Shown here piece after piece: positions 8,952-15,720 of a stretch of 23,580 nucleotides of DNA (position 1 is the stretch's first letter; every line of letters starts with the position of its first letter). The notes below the pieces were generated by a model, which had not been told where the DNA came from, did no database searches, and was given only the letters and a program-made list of their open reading frames with translations. The stretch spans positions 1 to 23,580 of IMG/VR virus record IMGVR_UViG_3300044712_000319; one strand, written 5' to 3'. The position numbers and the translations under genes are program-made. Origin of the DNA: a virus.

Positions 8952-10694
8952 TTATTCTTGTTTAGTGTTATCTAGTACTAATTCATCTATCGTTGCCTCA
9001 CCTGTCCATTTCATAGCTATTTTCAACTCAATCAATGTATCTGGTGATTGAATTGGTACGCTATCAAATTTCACACCAGTATTATTCGCTGTTCCACATT
9101 TCACCCAGTTTTGTTTTCTTGCTCTTGCTGTCCCTGAAACTCCAGTTATTTCTTCATCGAGTGTGACTGTATAATTAGGAGAACTGAATGTAGGTGTCCC
9201 TGTTATGTGTGCTACTCTACCACTTCCTTTTCCTTGAATAACAGTTATCTCATCACCCTCTGATAATCCTGCTTGTGTTGTTGTGAATGTATTAGTACCA
9301 GTCCACGTTATGTCAAAATCTGTATGATTAACACGTTCTGTCCTATATTTTATCACAAAACTAAATCCTGATACAGGTACATATAGTGTTGTTAATCTCT
9401 GCCATAAGTCTGTAAAATTTTGAGAACGTATTTGAACAGTTGAAAACCATCCTGATTTTTCTACATCGTCATAATAATTGTCTGTCCATATACCTTGTCC
9501 TGTTGAACTTGCATTAGTGAAGTATGTTGCACCTGCCAAGAAGTTTCCTTTAAGTGTTTGTGCTGTTCCGAATATATCTGGAGTTTCTGCAAGTCCTCCT
9601 ACTCTTGAAAGAGTAACCTGACCATAGTCTGTTATTGAACCTCCTGCATCTGGTCTTGTTCTATATGATAAAGAATATTTATGATATAGAGATTTTCCAT
9701 CACTTTCCCATATACCAGCATGGATATTTGGTTCATATGTAACTTCTGAAGTATTGTTATTTCTTGAGTTTATTAGCATTGAAATACGACCATCAATGGA
9801 TGCGAGTCCATTTGGATGTATAAACCTCTCAGAAGTACTTACATTTGTTGCCCTAATCAATAAATCTCTTTTTAATGGAAGTCTACCAATAGTTCTAAAT
9901 GAAGAACCTGAAAACTCTAGCAATTCTCCATTTGAATTTACTACAACAGGGACATCATCTTTTACATACCCAGCTAAAGCACCCTGAGCATATACTTTAT
10001 AAGCTCTATTCCATTTGTTTGTTGTTACTCCATCCCAGTCAAATACAAGCCCCTCACCACCAAATCTATGAATTGTACCAATTAGTATTCCGTTAGAATA
10101 CGCTCTCATCCAAGTTACTACGTATTCTTGTGGTAGTTGTATTGTATAATCTCCAGATGTAGATACTGCATATGAAGTGTCCATTGAGAATATTCTTGGA
10201 GGCTGATTTGAATCTAGCCAATATGCTCTGTTGTTATATACACATAATGCGTGGAAATCATTAACACTAGCAAAAGTTCTTCGTGGTGTGTATACACCTG
10301 TACCTGCACCTGAAGCACTTGCTTTTGTATATAGTTTATCTGTTGCTGATACTAATAACGTATCATTAAATACCTCAATATCAGAATAATCCGCTGAACA
10401 ATTAGTAGGCGGGTATAATGTCATATTATTAGAAGTATCTTCTGAAAAGTTACCCTGAGGTGTACCTCCGTTAAAGAATATACGAGTACCTGCAATTGTA
10501 AACCATTTAGTATCAAAGTATTTGAACCCAATAGGTAGACCCATATTAGTGACACTATCGGTTGTTATTATAGTTCGTGGTGCAAGAGATACTTTTCCTT
10601 GATTAAAAGACAAATCTAAATTAAAACTATCCCAAAGTTTACCTTGAATATCTCCGATATTAAGTTGTGTGATTTCTCCGTTAAATAATTTCAT
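8952..10694 (-). CDS. Beta-rich (propeller-like) tail structural protein
   Basis: This 580-aa protein is dominated by short beta strands with aromatic and glycine turns, in blades such as KWFTIAGTRIFFNGG, VFNDTLLVSATDKLYT, VYNNRAYWLDSNQPPRIFS and GLVFDWDG. Blade-like repeats run through about residues 50-290, suggesting a beta-propeller. A later beta-sandwich-type part contains FVIKYRTERVNHTDFDITWTG. Proteins of this kind in podoviruses form the tail hub, nozzle or head-tail stabilisation ring. Its position after the adaptor and fibre and before the ejection-like proteins fits a tail core part. It overlaps the upstream 88-aa gene by 4 nt (ATGA). A tailspike is a less likely alternative. Confidence 0.65.
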   Translation of the reverse strand: MKLFNGEITQLNIGDIQGKLWDSFNLDLSFNQGKVSLAPRTIITTDSVTNMGLPIGFKYFDTKWFTIAGTRIFFNGGTPQGNFSEDTSNNMTLYPPTNCSADYSDIEVFNDTLLVSATDKLYTKASASGAGTGVYTPRRTFASVNDFHALCVYNNRAYWLDSNQPPRIFSMDTSYAVSTSGDYTIQLPQEYVVTWMRAYSNGILIGTIHRFGGEGLVFDWDGVTTNKWNRAYKVYAQGALAGYVKDDVPVVVNSNGELLEFSGSSFRTIGRLPLKRDLLIRATNVSTSERFIHPNGLASIDGRISMLINSRNNNTSEVTYEPNIHAGIWESDGKSLYHKYSLSYRTRPDAGGSITDYGQVTLSRVGGLAETPDIFGTAQTLKGNFLAGATYFTNASSTGQGIWTDNYYDDVEKSGWFSTVQIRSQNFTDLWQRLTTLYVPVSGFSFVIKYRTERVNHTDFDITWTGTNTFTTTQAGLSEGDEITVIQGKGSGRVAHITGTPTFSSPNYTVTLDEEITGVSGTARARKQNWVKCGTANNTGVKFDSVPIQSPDTLIELKIAMKWTGEATIDELVLDNTKQE

Positions 10695-10957
10695 AAATAT
10701 GCTATTTTATATTCTTTACCCCTCCACTTAAAAACCAACACACCACTAGGGTTTACAGGCAAATTTAGTGTATATGGTGTACCAGTTATTATTTCATCTC
10801 TTGTTACTGCAGTGGTACTATCTTCGTTCTTTATAACTTCATTACGAATAATCTCTTTCAAATCATACGGCATGTCTTGAATAGTAAGCATACTTGAGAG
10901 AGCATCAACTTGCTTTTGCAACTCGTCTATTTGATTTTGAAGTTCTTTGTTATTCAT
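10691..10957 (-). CDS. Small coiled-coil/beta virion-associated protein, 88 aa
   Basis: Residues 1-25 form a heptad-type coiled coil (NNKELQNQIDELQKQVDALSS), followed by a linker and a small beta domain (PYTLNLPVNPSGVLVFKWRGKEYKIAYL). A short oligomerising helix plus a compact beta domain is typical of small phage fibre-accessory or neck proteins. It lies 2 nt downstream of the 385-aa fibre stop and overlaps the start of the beta-rich tail protein by 4 nt, so it is probably made in step with both. The leader is ATCTATAAAA, with no Shine-Dalgarno. No enzyme function is suggested. Confidence 0.7.
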   Translation of the reverse strand: MNNKELQNQIDELQKQVDALSSMLTIQDMPYDLKEIIRNEVIKNEDSTTAVTRDEIITGTPYTLNLPVNPSGVLVFKWRGKEYKIAYL

Positions 10958-10959
10958 TT

Positions 10960-12117
10960 TTATAGATAAAATCGGTTCATCATATATAGCTTCTGTGCAT
11001 ACACATCATCAAAGGCATTTTGACTGTAAACCACAACTCCATAGCAATAGAATGTTATTACATTACCTGTATATGTTGGTAGAGCATTATATGTCCTCTG
11101 AAGCGTTCCTGAACTGTTAAACAGTTTTACCTCTCTAGTTGATGAATTGTACCCATATATGTTGTTTGATGAATCTACTTGAGCAAACTGTGCTACATCA
11201 TTAGCAGTAGAACCACATGTTATATCAGAAACATACGTGAATGTAGTTCCTGAAAGAGTATACCTAGAAACAACATATGTGTTTGATGAATTTCCTGCTT
11301 TATTATTGAAGAAAAAGTCTGTTCCGTTAGAAGTAAACTCTTGTGTGTTGTTATTAAAAGCAAGTGATTGACCAGAGAATGTCATGAGAGTACCTCCTGC
11401 TGATAAATTAGTTTTACTGTATCTGTATACTCTATATGCTGTTGATGTTTGAAGAATGAGTACATACAAGAAATCTCCAACAAGACACGCCGCCAAAATT
11501 GAGTTAGCAGAAGCCCAGTCTGATGTTACATTTCTTGTTTGATAACCGCCAGAAATCAACGAAGAATGAAATGATATTGTTGTTCCAGTCGATGAAATTC
11601 TGCAAAGCCCATTATTTGCATCTGAAAAAGAATGAAGAAATGATTGAGAAGAACCAACAGACGGCAGGTTTGAAAATAACTCAGGGTATGAAGATTGTCC
11701 AGCTGGTACACTATAATTTCCAGTTCCATCCAAAAATCTTGTACTATCATTAGGCAGTTTTGGAGCAAATCCGTGTCTAGATGTAGATACATTATTTGTT
11801 GTATTGTCAGACAAAGACAAAGATGTTTCTGGTAAACCAGTAATAGTATTTGCAATTCCTGTTATAGTCTTGTTTGTAAGTGTTTGCGTGGCACTTTTAC
11901 CAACAGCTTTATCAGTAGATGTTATTTCACTGAGTTTATAGTCATGTGATGTGGTTACGTCTGAACCATTAGCACCAACTTTATCCTTTAGAGCTTTAAT
12001 ACTTTCATTTTGGAATGTTTCAAGTCCTGCATGGTCAAATGTCGCCACCTCTGTATTAGCAGTAGGAGATGATGGGTTCTGTATTGATGTTGGAAAGTCG
12101 TTTGATATATATGTCAT
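10960..12117 (-). CDS. Tail fibre protein with propeller-like C-terminus
   Basis: The N-terminal 110 residues of this 385-aa protein have a widespread phage fibre pattern: HAGLETFQNESIKALKDKVG, then TSHDYKLSEITS and ATQTLTNKTITG. This part usually trimerises and connects the fibre to the tail. The C-terminal 230 residues are beta-rich with repeated blade-like units (FLYVLILQTSTAYRVYRYSK, FFFNNKAGNSSNTYVVSRYT, NNIYGYNSSTREVKLFNSSG), suggesting a six-blade-type propeller receptor-binding head. There is no signal peptide or catalytic motif. It begins 1 nt after the stop of a 55-aa gene. With the 1247-aa protein it gives the phage at least two fibre-type proteins. Confidence 0.82.
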   Translation of the reverse strand: MTYISNDFPTSIQNPSSPTANTEVATFDHAGLETFQNESIKALKDKVGANGSDVTTSHDYKLSEITSTDKAVGKSATQTLTNKTITGIANTITGLPETSLSLSDNTTNNVSTSRHGFAPKLPNDSTRFLDGTGNYSVPAGQSSYPELFSNLPSVGSSQSFLHSFSDANNGLCRISSTGTTISFHSSLISGGYQTRNVTSDWASANSILAACLVGDFLYVLILQTSTAYRVYRYSKTNLSAGGTLMTFSGQSLAFNNNTQEFTSNGTDFFFNNKAGNSSNTYVVSRYTLSGTTFTYVSDITCGSTANDVAQFAQVDSSNNIYGYNSSTREVKLFNSSGTLQRTYNALPTYTGNVITFYCYGVVVYSQNAFDDVYAQKLYMMNRFYL

Positions 12118-12118
12118 A

Positions 12119-12286
12119 TTATGATTTTGAAATATTAGTCCATGTTGTTGATAATCCTAGACCATTAAAATAAACTGTATTGCCTGAATCTGGGTCTATT
12201 GACTGGTTAAATGTTAGATTAGGTTCGTTGAACTCCCACCCACCATTCCCTGTTCCTGATTTTTCTATATTATCCCACGTTGTCAT
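12119..12286 (-). CDS. Small 55-aa protein between adaptor and fibre
   Basis: The frame runs from ATG at 12286 (MTTWDNIEKSGTGNGGWEFN) to TAA at 12119 and is open throughout. It is rich in Trp, Gly, Asn and Ser, with no membrane span; composition is like beta-type virion protein pieces. It begins 3 nt after the adaptor gene stop and ends 1 nt before the fibre ATG, filling the gap exactly, which supports it as a real gene. A role in fibre attachment or as a small virion protein is a guess from position only. Confidence 0.7.
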   Translation of the reverse strand: MTTWDNIEKSGTGNGGWEFNEPNLTFNQSIDPDSGNTVYFNGLGLSTTWTNISKS

Positions 12287-12289
12287 AGT

Positions 12290-13018
12290 TTATTTATTAT
12301 TTTGATAAGCTGGTCTTAATCTAGGTATTTCATCTTTATTCCTTTGAGAATAAAATGTCTGTATAGACTTTTCCTCTTCTGTTAAAAGTGGAAACCAGTT
12401 TTTAGCCTGACTCATTTCCCTGTCTACTGCATAATGAGTAGATGAAAAATTTACAAGGTATTTATGGAATATTGACGGAAATCCAGGTACTTTAGTTGTA
12501 TCTGTTGTAGTAAAATATGATGCACCTCTTTTAAAGTACACTTTAAGTGCATTTGTACCTGAATAATTAGGCACAGCATCAAGAAAGATAGTGTTCCCAC
12601 GCTTATCGTATTTTGTTGGTACTCCTACATTTCCTGTATTGTTCTGTAAATATGTAATAGCTTTTCTATCTGATTCATCAATAGGGTCTAATATTTTCCA
12701 TGTACCATTACTATCGGCAATTAATACTTTTTCAATTACGAGGTGTTCTAATGCAAATTGATAATCTCGTTGACCATTAACAATATCAGTTTGAGCGATA
12801 GATAGGTCGGTATAGTTATCATCATCCCATTGCCATCTTCCGTCTGCTGTCATAGCCAAAAACACAAACCTATCAAGACCCCTGTTTACTAAATTAGTAA
12901 ATATAGATAGTTTATTTGTATCTCCTGTTATTTTTCCATATCCACTATCACCGAATACCTTTACTTCGATGTTTTGTAATATTCCTGATTTAGCTGTTGA
13001 TGTGTCGTTAAATTGCAT
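12290..13018 (-). CDS. Head-tail connector/adaptor-like protein
   Basis: This 242-aa protein fits a phage protein family that I recognise by pattern: MQFNDT near the start, a helix with NLVNRGLDRFVFL, the signature DGRWQWDDDNYTDLSIA (about residues 59-75), then GQRDYQFALEHLVIEKV, GTWKILDPIDESDR and KVYFKRGASYFTTTDTTKVP. The family is usually placed just after the capsid gene and is taken as a head-tail joining protein bridging portal and tail; I cannot confirm a structure. The gene follows a 57-nt gap that holds a strong hairpin. No Shine-Dalgarno is seen; the leader is AACAAATAAAAA. The family match is good, the exact role less so. Confidence 0.75.
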   Translation of the reverse strand: MQFNDTSTAKSGILQNIEVKVFGDSGYGKITGDTNKLSIFTNLVNRGLDRFVFLAMTADGRWQWDDDNYTDLSIAQTDIVNGQRDYQFALEHLVIEKVLIADSNGTWKILDPIDESDRKAITYLQNNTGNVGVPTKYDKRGNTIFLDAVPNYSGTNALKVYFKRGASYFTTTDTTKVPGFPSIFHKYLVNFSSTHYAVDREMSQAKNWFPLLTEEEKSIQTFYSQRNKDEIPRLRPAYQNNK

Positions 13019-13033
13019 TTTTTATTTGTTACA

Positions 13034-13067
13034 GGCTAACCTCAAGGCTTTTGCCCTGAAGTAAACC
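13034..13067 (-). promoter_or_regulatory. Strong RNA hairpin before the adaptor gene
   Basis: On the minus strand GGTTTACTTCAGGGC, AAAA loop, GCCTTGAGGTTAGCC forms a 15-bp stem with one T-T mismatch and three G-T pairs, closed by a tetraloop. It begins 9 nt after the 85-aa gene stop and ends 15 nt before the adaptor ATG. No U-run follows (TGTAACAAAT), so it is not a classical intrinsic terminator. It may protect the upstream capsid-region mRNA from 3' exonucleases or serve as an RNase processing site that separates expression levels. Confidence 0.7.
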
Positions 13068-13075
13068 GATAAAGT

Positions 13076-13333
13076 TTAACTAGCTGTTGTACAAGCTACC
13101 CAAGTTGTCGCACCTGTTGAGTTAATATACATTCGAGTTGCTGATGTTGAACCATCTGTTCGGATATATAGAGAACCTTTAGTTGCTGACAATGTAGGAA
13201 CACCTGAACCAACTGCTACAACAAAGTCTGATGAACCGAGGTGAAATAGTGCTACTCCCCCTGCTCGTACATCAATCTGTCTTCCTGAACCTGCATCTCC
13301 TAGGAACTGTGGATTTAGTGCGTTACCTTGCAT
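13076..13333 (-). CDS. Putative capsid decoration or head-fibre protein, 85 aa
   Basis: This is a compact beta-type protein with Gly, Ala, Thr and Ser throughout and no charged helix. The C-terminal half, VPTLSATKGSLYIRTDGS followed by TRMYINSTGATTWVACTT, is a module often found in phage virion surface and fibre proteins. Its small size and position two genes after the major capsid protein suggest a decoration or head-fibre protein. The start shares one base with the stop of the 58-aa gene (TAATG). The module is recognised by pattern; the location on the capsid is inference. Confidence 0.6.
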   Translation of the reverse strand: MQGNALNPQFLGDAGSGRQIDVRAGGVALFHLGSSDFVVAVGSGVPTLSATKGSLYIRTDGSTSATRMYINSTGATTWVACTTAS

Positions 13334-13509
13334 TATAGTGATTTAAGTTTAGCTTCTAATTCGTCTTTTTTATCTTCGTACTTTTTAGGATTTCTTGTTT
13401 TGTAGATTTCAATTATTTCAAGTAGCTTTCTTTTAGCTTCTGAAATATCTGTCGTACTTACAACTTCTTCCTTAATTTCCTCTGATGTTTTGATTGTTTT
13501 CTTTGCCAT
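13333..13509 (-). CDS. Lysine-rich 58-aa protein after the capsid gene
   Basis: The frame runs from ATG at 13509 (MAKKTIKTSEEI) to TAA at 13333. It is a highly charged helical protein (SEAKRKLLEIIEIYKTRN, YEDKKDELEAKLKSL) with no membrane span. It has one of the few good Shine-Dalgarno sequences in the window, AGGAGA about 10 nt before the ATG, directly after the stem of the post-capsid hairpin, so its translation could depend on how that RNA folds. Short charged proteins directly after the capsid gene are common in phages, but their role is rarely known. A capsid-assembly or head-completion role is possible. Confidence 0.78.
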   Translation of the reverse strand: MAKKTIKTSEEIKEEVVSTTDISEAKRKLLEIIEIYKTRNPKKYEDKKDELEAKLKSL

Positions 13510-13524
13510 GAGTGTATCTTCTCC

Positions 13525-13592
13525 TGTGGGGAGTGAAACAGTAGAGATGCTGGGAAGCGAGTTCTACTGCTTCACCCCACACAAGAGTGGGG
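13525..13592 (-). promoter_or_regulatory. Post-capsid RNA structure with two competing pairings
   Basis: The gap between the capsid stop and the 58-aa gene is nearly all secondary structure. A large hairpin pairs 13563-13575 with 13533-13545 (minus-strand GTGAAGCAGTAGA with TCTACTGTTTCAC, 13 bp with one G-T pair) around a 17-nt loop. A small hairpin, CCCCAC, TCTTGT loop, GTGGGG, covers 13592-13575. GTGGGG of that small hairpin (13575-13580) can alternatively pair with CCCCAC at 13526-13531, extending the large stem through a bulge. The Shine-Dalgarno of the 58-aa gene follows directly. There is no U-run, so a simple terminator is unlikely. Confidence 0.7.
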
Positions 13593-13599
13593 ATTATCT

Positions 13600-14454
13600 T
13601 TACGCTGTAAGAGTGATGTCAATCAAAAGGTCTGACTTTGAAGCCCATGCTTTAGCACCTACAAGAGCGTAAGCTACGATTTCCATACCAGTTTTACCTG
13701 ATACTTGCTTTTCTTCGTAATTAACTCCTCGTGGTGATGCAAAAGTAGCAACTTTCTTGATACCGAATAGTCGGTGTCCTGCGTTAGTGAAAGTCTGAGT
13801 TCCAAAAGTATCATCTGCGAATGTACCTGTTCTAGTTACATAGATGTCTACACCCATGTAAGAGTTCATAAATCCGTTTTTGTATACTGAGTCTGCAAAT
13901 GAGAATCCTGAAGCCGCCTGAGCTACAATAAGTCCAGGGATTTCAGTGTTTTCAATTACGAGGAACATTCCGTTAGAAATTTCTGAATAACCTGAAACTT
14001 TAGAAATCAAGTTACCAAAGATAGTTGTTACGTTTGTTGATGTTCCAAATCCTCCTGCTGGAGTTGAGTATGAGCCAGTAGCTCCCTCTGTAATTACGTT
14101 GAGAGCGTAAGCATCTGCTTTATCTTTAACTGCAAACATAATCTGCTCCATTCGTGAAGCAAATAGGTCAAAGTTAGATAGGATATTTTCAAATCCGTAT
14201 ACGTGTTCTCCTGCCTTAATTTCATCTGCAACTGTCAATGTGTCATCAGTAGTTGTATATGTGTTAACTGAGTATGTTCCGTTGATAGCTGTTACTGAAG
14301 CTGTTGGTGATGAGCCGTATGGATTGTCAATGTACTTGTCTTCTGTTCTATCTACGTTAAAGACAGCTTCAGAAATCAATGCTCGTCTGAGAAGTATAGC
14401 CAGAGTGTTCTGGAAATATTTTCGACGATATGTATATGTTGATATTGTGTTCAT
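13600..14454 (-). CDS. Major capsid protein (HK97-fold type)
   Basis: This 284-aa protein sits directly after the scaffold-like gene and two genes after the portal, the standard place for the coat protein. It has an N-terminal helix (RRKYFQNTLAILLRRALIS), a long central helix typical of the coat-protein spine (FENILSNFDLFASRMEQIMFAVKDKADAYALNVI, split around residues 88-121), and a beta/loop-rich remainder with VDIYVTRTG and a GHRLFGIKKVATFASPRG segment. It is short for a coat protein but within the range of small podovirus-like capsids. The ATG follows a 6-bp hairpin and lacks a Shine-Dalgarno. Position, composition and neighbours make the call firm, although no single short motif proves it. 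Confidence 0.82.
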   Translation of the reverse strand: MNTISTYTYRRKYFQNTLAILLRRALISEAVFNVDRTEDKYIDNPYGSSPTASVTAINGTYSVNTYTTTDDTLTVADEIKAGEHVYGFENILSNFDLFASRMEQIMFAVKDKADAYALNVITEGATGSYSTPAGGFGTSTNVTTIFGNLISKVSGYSEISNGMFLVIENTEIPGLIVAQAASGFSFADSVYKNGFMNSYMGVDIYVTRTGTFADDTFGTQTFTNAGHRLFGIKKVATFASPRGVNYEEKQVSGKTGMEIVAYALVGAKAWASKSDLLIDITLTA

Positions 14455-14456
14455 TA

Positions 14457-14473
14457 GGGTTATTATTTAACCC
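14457..14473 (-). promoter_or_regulatory. Hairpin directly before the capsid start codon
   Basis: On the minus strand GGGTTA, loop AATAA, TAACCC forms a perfect 6-bp stem that ends 2 nt before the capsid ATG. No Shine-Dalgarno is available outside it. The hairpin may affect ribosome access at the most highly expressed gene, or stabilise the message. It is short, so chance is possible. Confidence 0.45.
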
Positions 14474-14483
14474 CAGCATCTTT

Positions 14484-15038
14484 CTATCTTAATCCATGCC
14501 TTGCATTGAACAGTCTTTCCATATCTTCATCTGATTCAGGTAATACACCTTTAGATGCGTTTTGGAGTATAGTTTCATCAGTAACTTTACCTGACGGTCT
14601 TTTGTTACTTGTATGTGAAGCCTTTGCTGATTTTCTAAATTCATCTTTTTCTTGTAGCAAGTTCTTCACTACTGGATGTTTTAGAGCATCAATGACAGAA
14701 ATCTTTTTGTATGAAGCAAAATCAATCACTTCATCAATATCTTCTGGGTTCACATCTGCTTTAACTATTGCTAACTGTTCTTTCAAGGATAGAGTTGGGA
14801 TAGCTTCCTCTTTTTTAACAGGAGTTACAGGCTTGACTTCTTTAGGGTCTTTCTTTGCCTTGTTTCTCCAATGTTCTTTCTGTGCTTGTAGTGTAAATAT
14901 TCTTTTTTTAAGAGTTTCTACGTCGTCTACATCTTCTACATCTTCTGAACTTTCTATTTCATCTTCTAGTTCGATTTCAATAGGTTGTTCAAGTTCGTCA
15001 TTTTCAAGGTTGACTTCCTTTGTGTCATTTTTGTTCAT
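14484..15038 (-). CDS. Scaffold-like capsid assembly protein
   Basis: This 184-aa protein has a very acidic N-terminus (about residues 8-40, with ELEDEIESSEDVEDVDDVE), a charged helix likely to form a coiled coil (TLKKRIFTLQAQKEHWRNKAKK), a Pro/Lys linker and a helical C-terminus with basic stretches (SAKASHTSNKRPSGK). Acidic, helical proteins of this size directly before the capsid gene act as internal scaffolds that set shell size and are then removed. The gene follows a strong promoter with an approximately 60-nt leader. The ATG has no Shine-Dalgarno nearby; AAAGGG lies about 26 nt upstream. A minor capsid protein is the alternative. Confidence 0.78.
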   Translation of the reverse strand: MNKNDTKEVNLENDELEQPIEIELEDEIESSEDVEDVDDVETLKKRIFTLQAQKEHWRNKAKKDPKEVKPVTPVKKEEAIPTLSLKEQLAIVKADVNPEDIDEVIDFASYKKISVIDALKHPVVKNLLQEKDEFRKSAKASHTSNKRPSGKVTDETILQNASKGVLPESDEDMERLFNARHGLR

Positions 15039-15102
15039 CTTTTGTGATGTATTGTGTTAATTTTCCCTTTATTTCAAGTTCGGTTTTTTCCTGTTCTTTA
15101 TA

Positions 15103-15132
15103 ATTATACCACACTAAATATTTGCAATGCAA
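15103..15132 (-). promoter_or_regulatory. Sigma70-type promoter for scaffold and capsid genes
   Basis: On the minus strand the -35 is TTGCAT (15132-15127), an 18-nt spacer follows, then the -10 TATAAT (15108-15103) with an extended TGG directly before it. It lies in the 101-nt gap upstream of the scaffold-like gene and would supply extra transcription for scaffold, capsid and following genes. Confidence 0.8.
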
Positions 15133-15134
15133 AT
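15120..15134. promoter_or_regulatory. Palindrome over the -35 of the scaffold promoter, possible operator
   Basis: ATTTGCA-A-TGCAAAT is a perfect inverted repeat with 7-bp arms around one base. It covers the whole -35 hexamer, where a bound dimeric protein would block or recruit RNA polymerase. It could also be a chance AT-rich palindrome; no second copy was seen at the other promoters. Confidence 0.5.
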
Positions 15135-15139
15135 TATTT

Positions 15140-15688
15140 TTATTTTGTGGAATTTTGTTCTAATCTTTTAGCTAATTGTTCAAGAGTTTCACCCTCCTCA
15201 CCAGCGAAAACTTTAATACCTCTTAAAGTTGTTTCAACTGATGAAAGGATAAGACTTCGTGTAATAATATTGATTAGATTATCTGTATCTGATTTTAATG
15301 GACTGAAATCAAATTCAAGAACTGTTCTGTTTACATTGCTCTTTAGAACGTCATTCATAAAGTTTCTTTGTCCCTCTACTGCTTTCATAAAGATAATCGC
15401 ATCAGAAGCTGATTTGTCTTTGAGATTGATTTGAAACCAAATATCATTGACCATAAATACTTCTTCATTACCATTAACTGTTGGATTTAGAACTGAAAGT
15501 AGATAATCCATAAGGTCTTTATTTGCCTTTATAGAGTCAATCTTCTTTTGTTCTTCTTCGTTTAGAGCATCCAAACCAAGCACAACTTTTCGAGTGGTCT
15601 TTAGCATGTCAGGTTTCCCAGCATACACAGACTTCAAAAGCTGAACTTTTAGCTTGTCACTATCAGACATTTCTACTTCGTTTTGCAT
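15140..15688 (-). CDS. Hypothetical 182-aa protein between portal and scaffold
   Basis: The protein is a mixed helix/strand type: a helical N-terminal half (LKVQLLKSVYAGK, LNEEEQKKIDSIKANKDLMDYLLSVLN), a middle with FMVNDIWFQINLKDKSASD, and a C-terminal charged helix (EGETLEQLAKRLEQN). No membrane span or enzyme motif is visible and I recognise no family. Its place between portal and scaffold suggests a head-morphogenesis or portal-associated protein. AGGAGG occurs just after the portal stop but lies 25 nt from the ATG, too far for ordinary use; Met7 is a possible later start. It is probably co-transcribed from the portal promoter. Confidence 0.72.
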   Translation of the reverse strand: MQNEVEMSDSDKLKVQLLKSVYAGKPDMLKTTRKVVLGLDALNEEEQKKIDSIKANKDLMDYLLSVLNPTVNGNEEVFMVNDIWFQINLKDKSASDAIIFMKAVEGQRNFMNDVLKSNVNRTVLEFDFSPLKSDTDNLINIITRSLILSSVETTLRGIKVFAGEEGETLEQLAKRLEQNSTK

Positions 15689-15720
15689 TTTGATTTGTTA
15701 AATAACTAATAACCCTCCTG

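Noticed and set aside
11556-11855. Alternative minus-strand frame of 99 codons inside the 385-aa fibre gene
   Set aside because: Leu/Gln-rich shadow frame. The fibre frame here has recognisable fibre motifs.
14506-15060. Plus-strand frame of 184 codons opposite the scaffold-like gene
   Set aside because: It is Ser-rich low-complexity sequence produced by reading the acidic Glu/Asp codons of the scaffold gene backwards. The minus-strand gene has the promoter, the neighbours and a sensible composition.
15054-15434. Plus-strand frame of 126 codons over the scaffold promoter and 182-aa gene
   Set aside because: It runs antisense to a well-placed gene and through a strong minus-strand promoter; the product has no recognisable features and no plus-strand promoter is evident.
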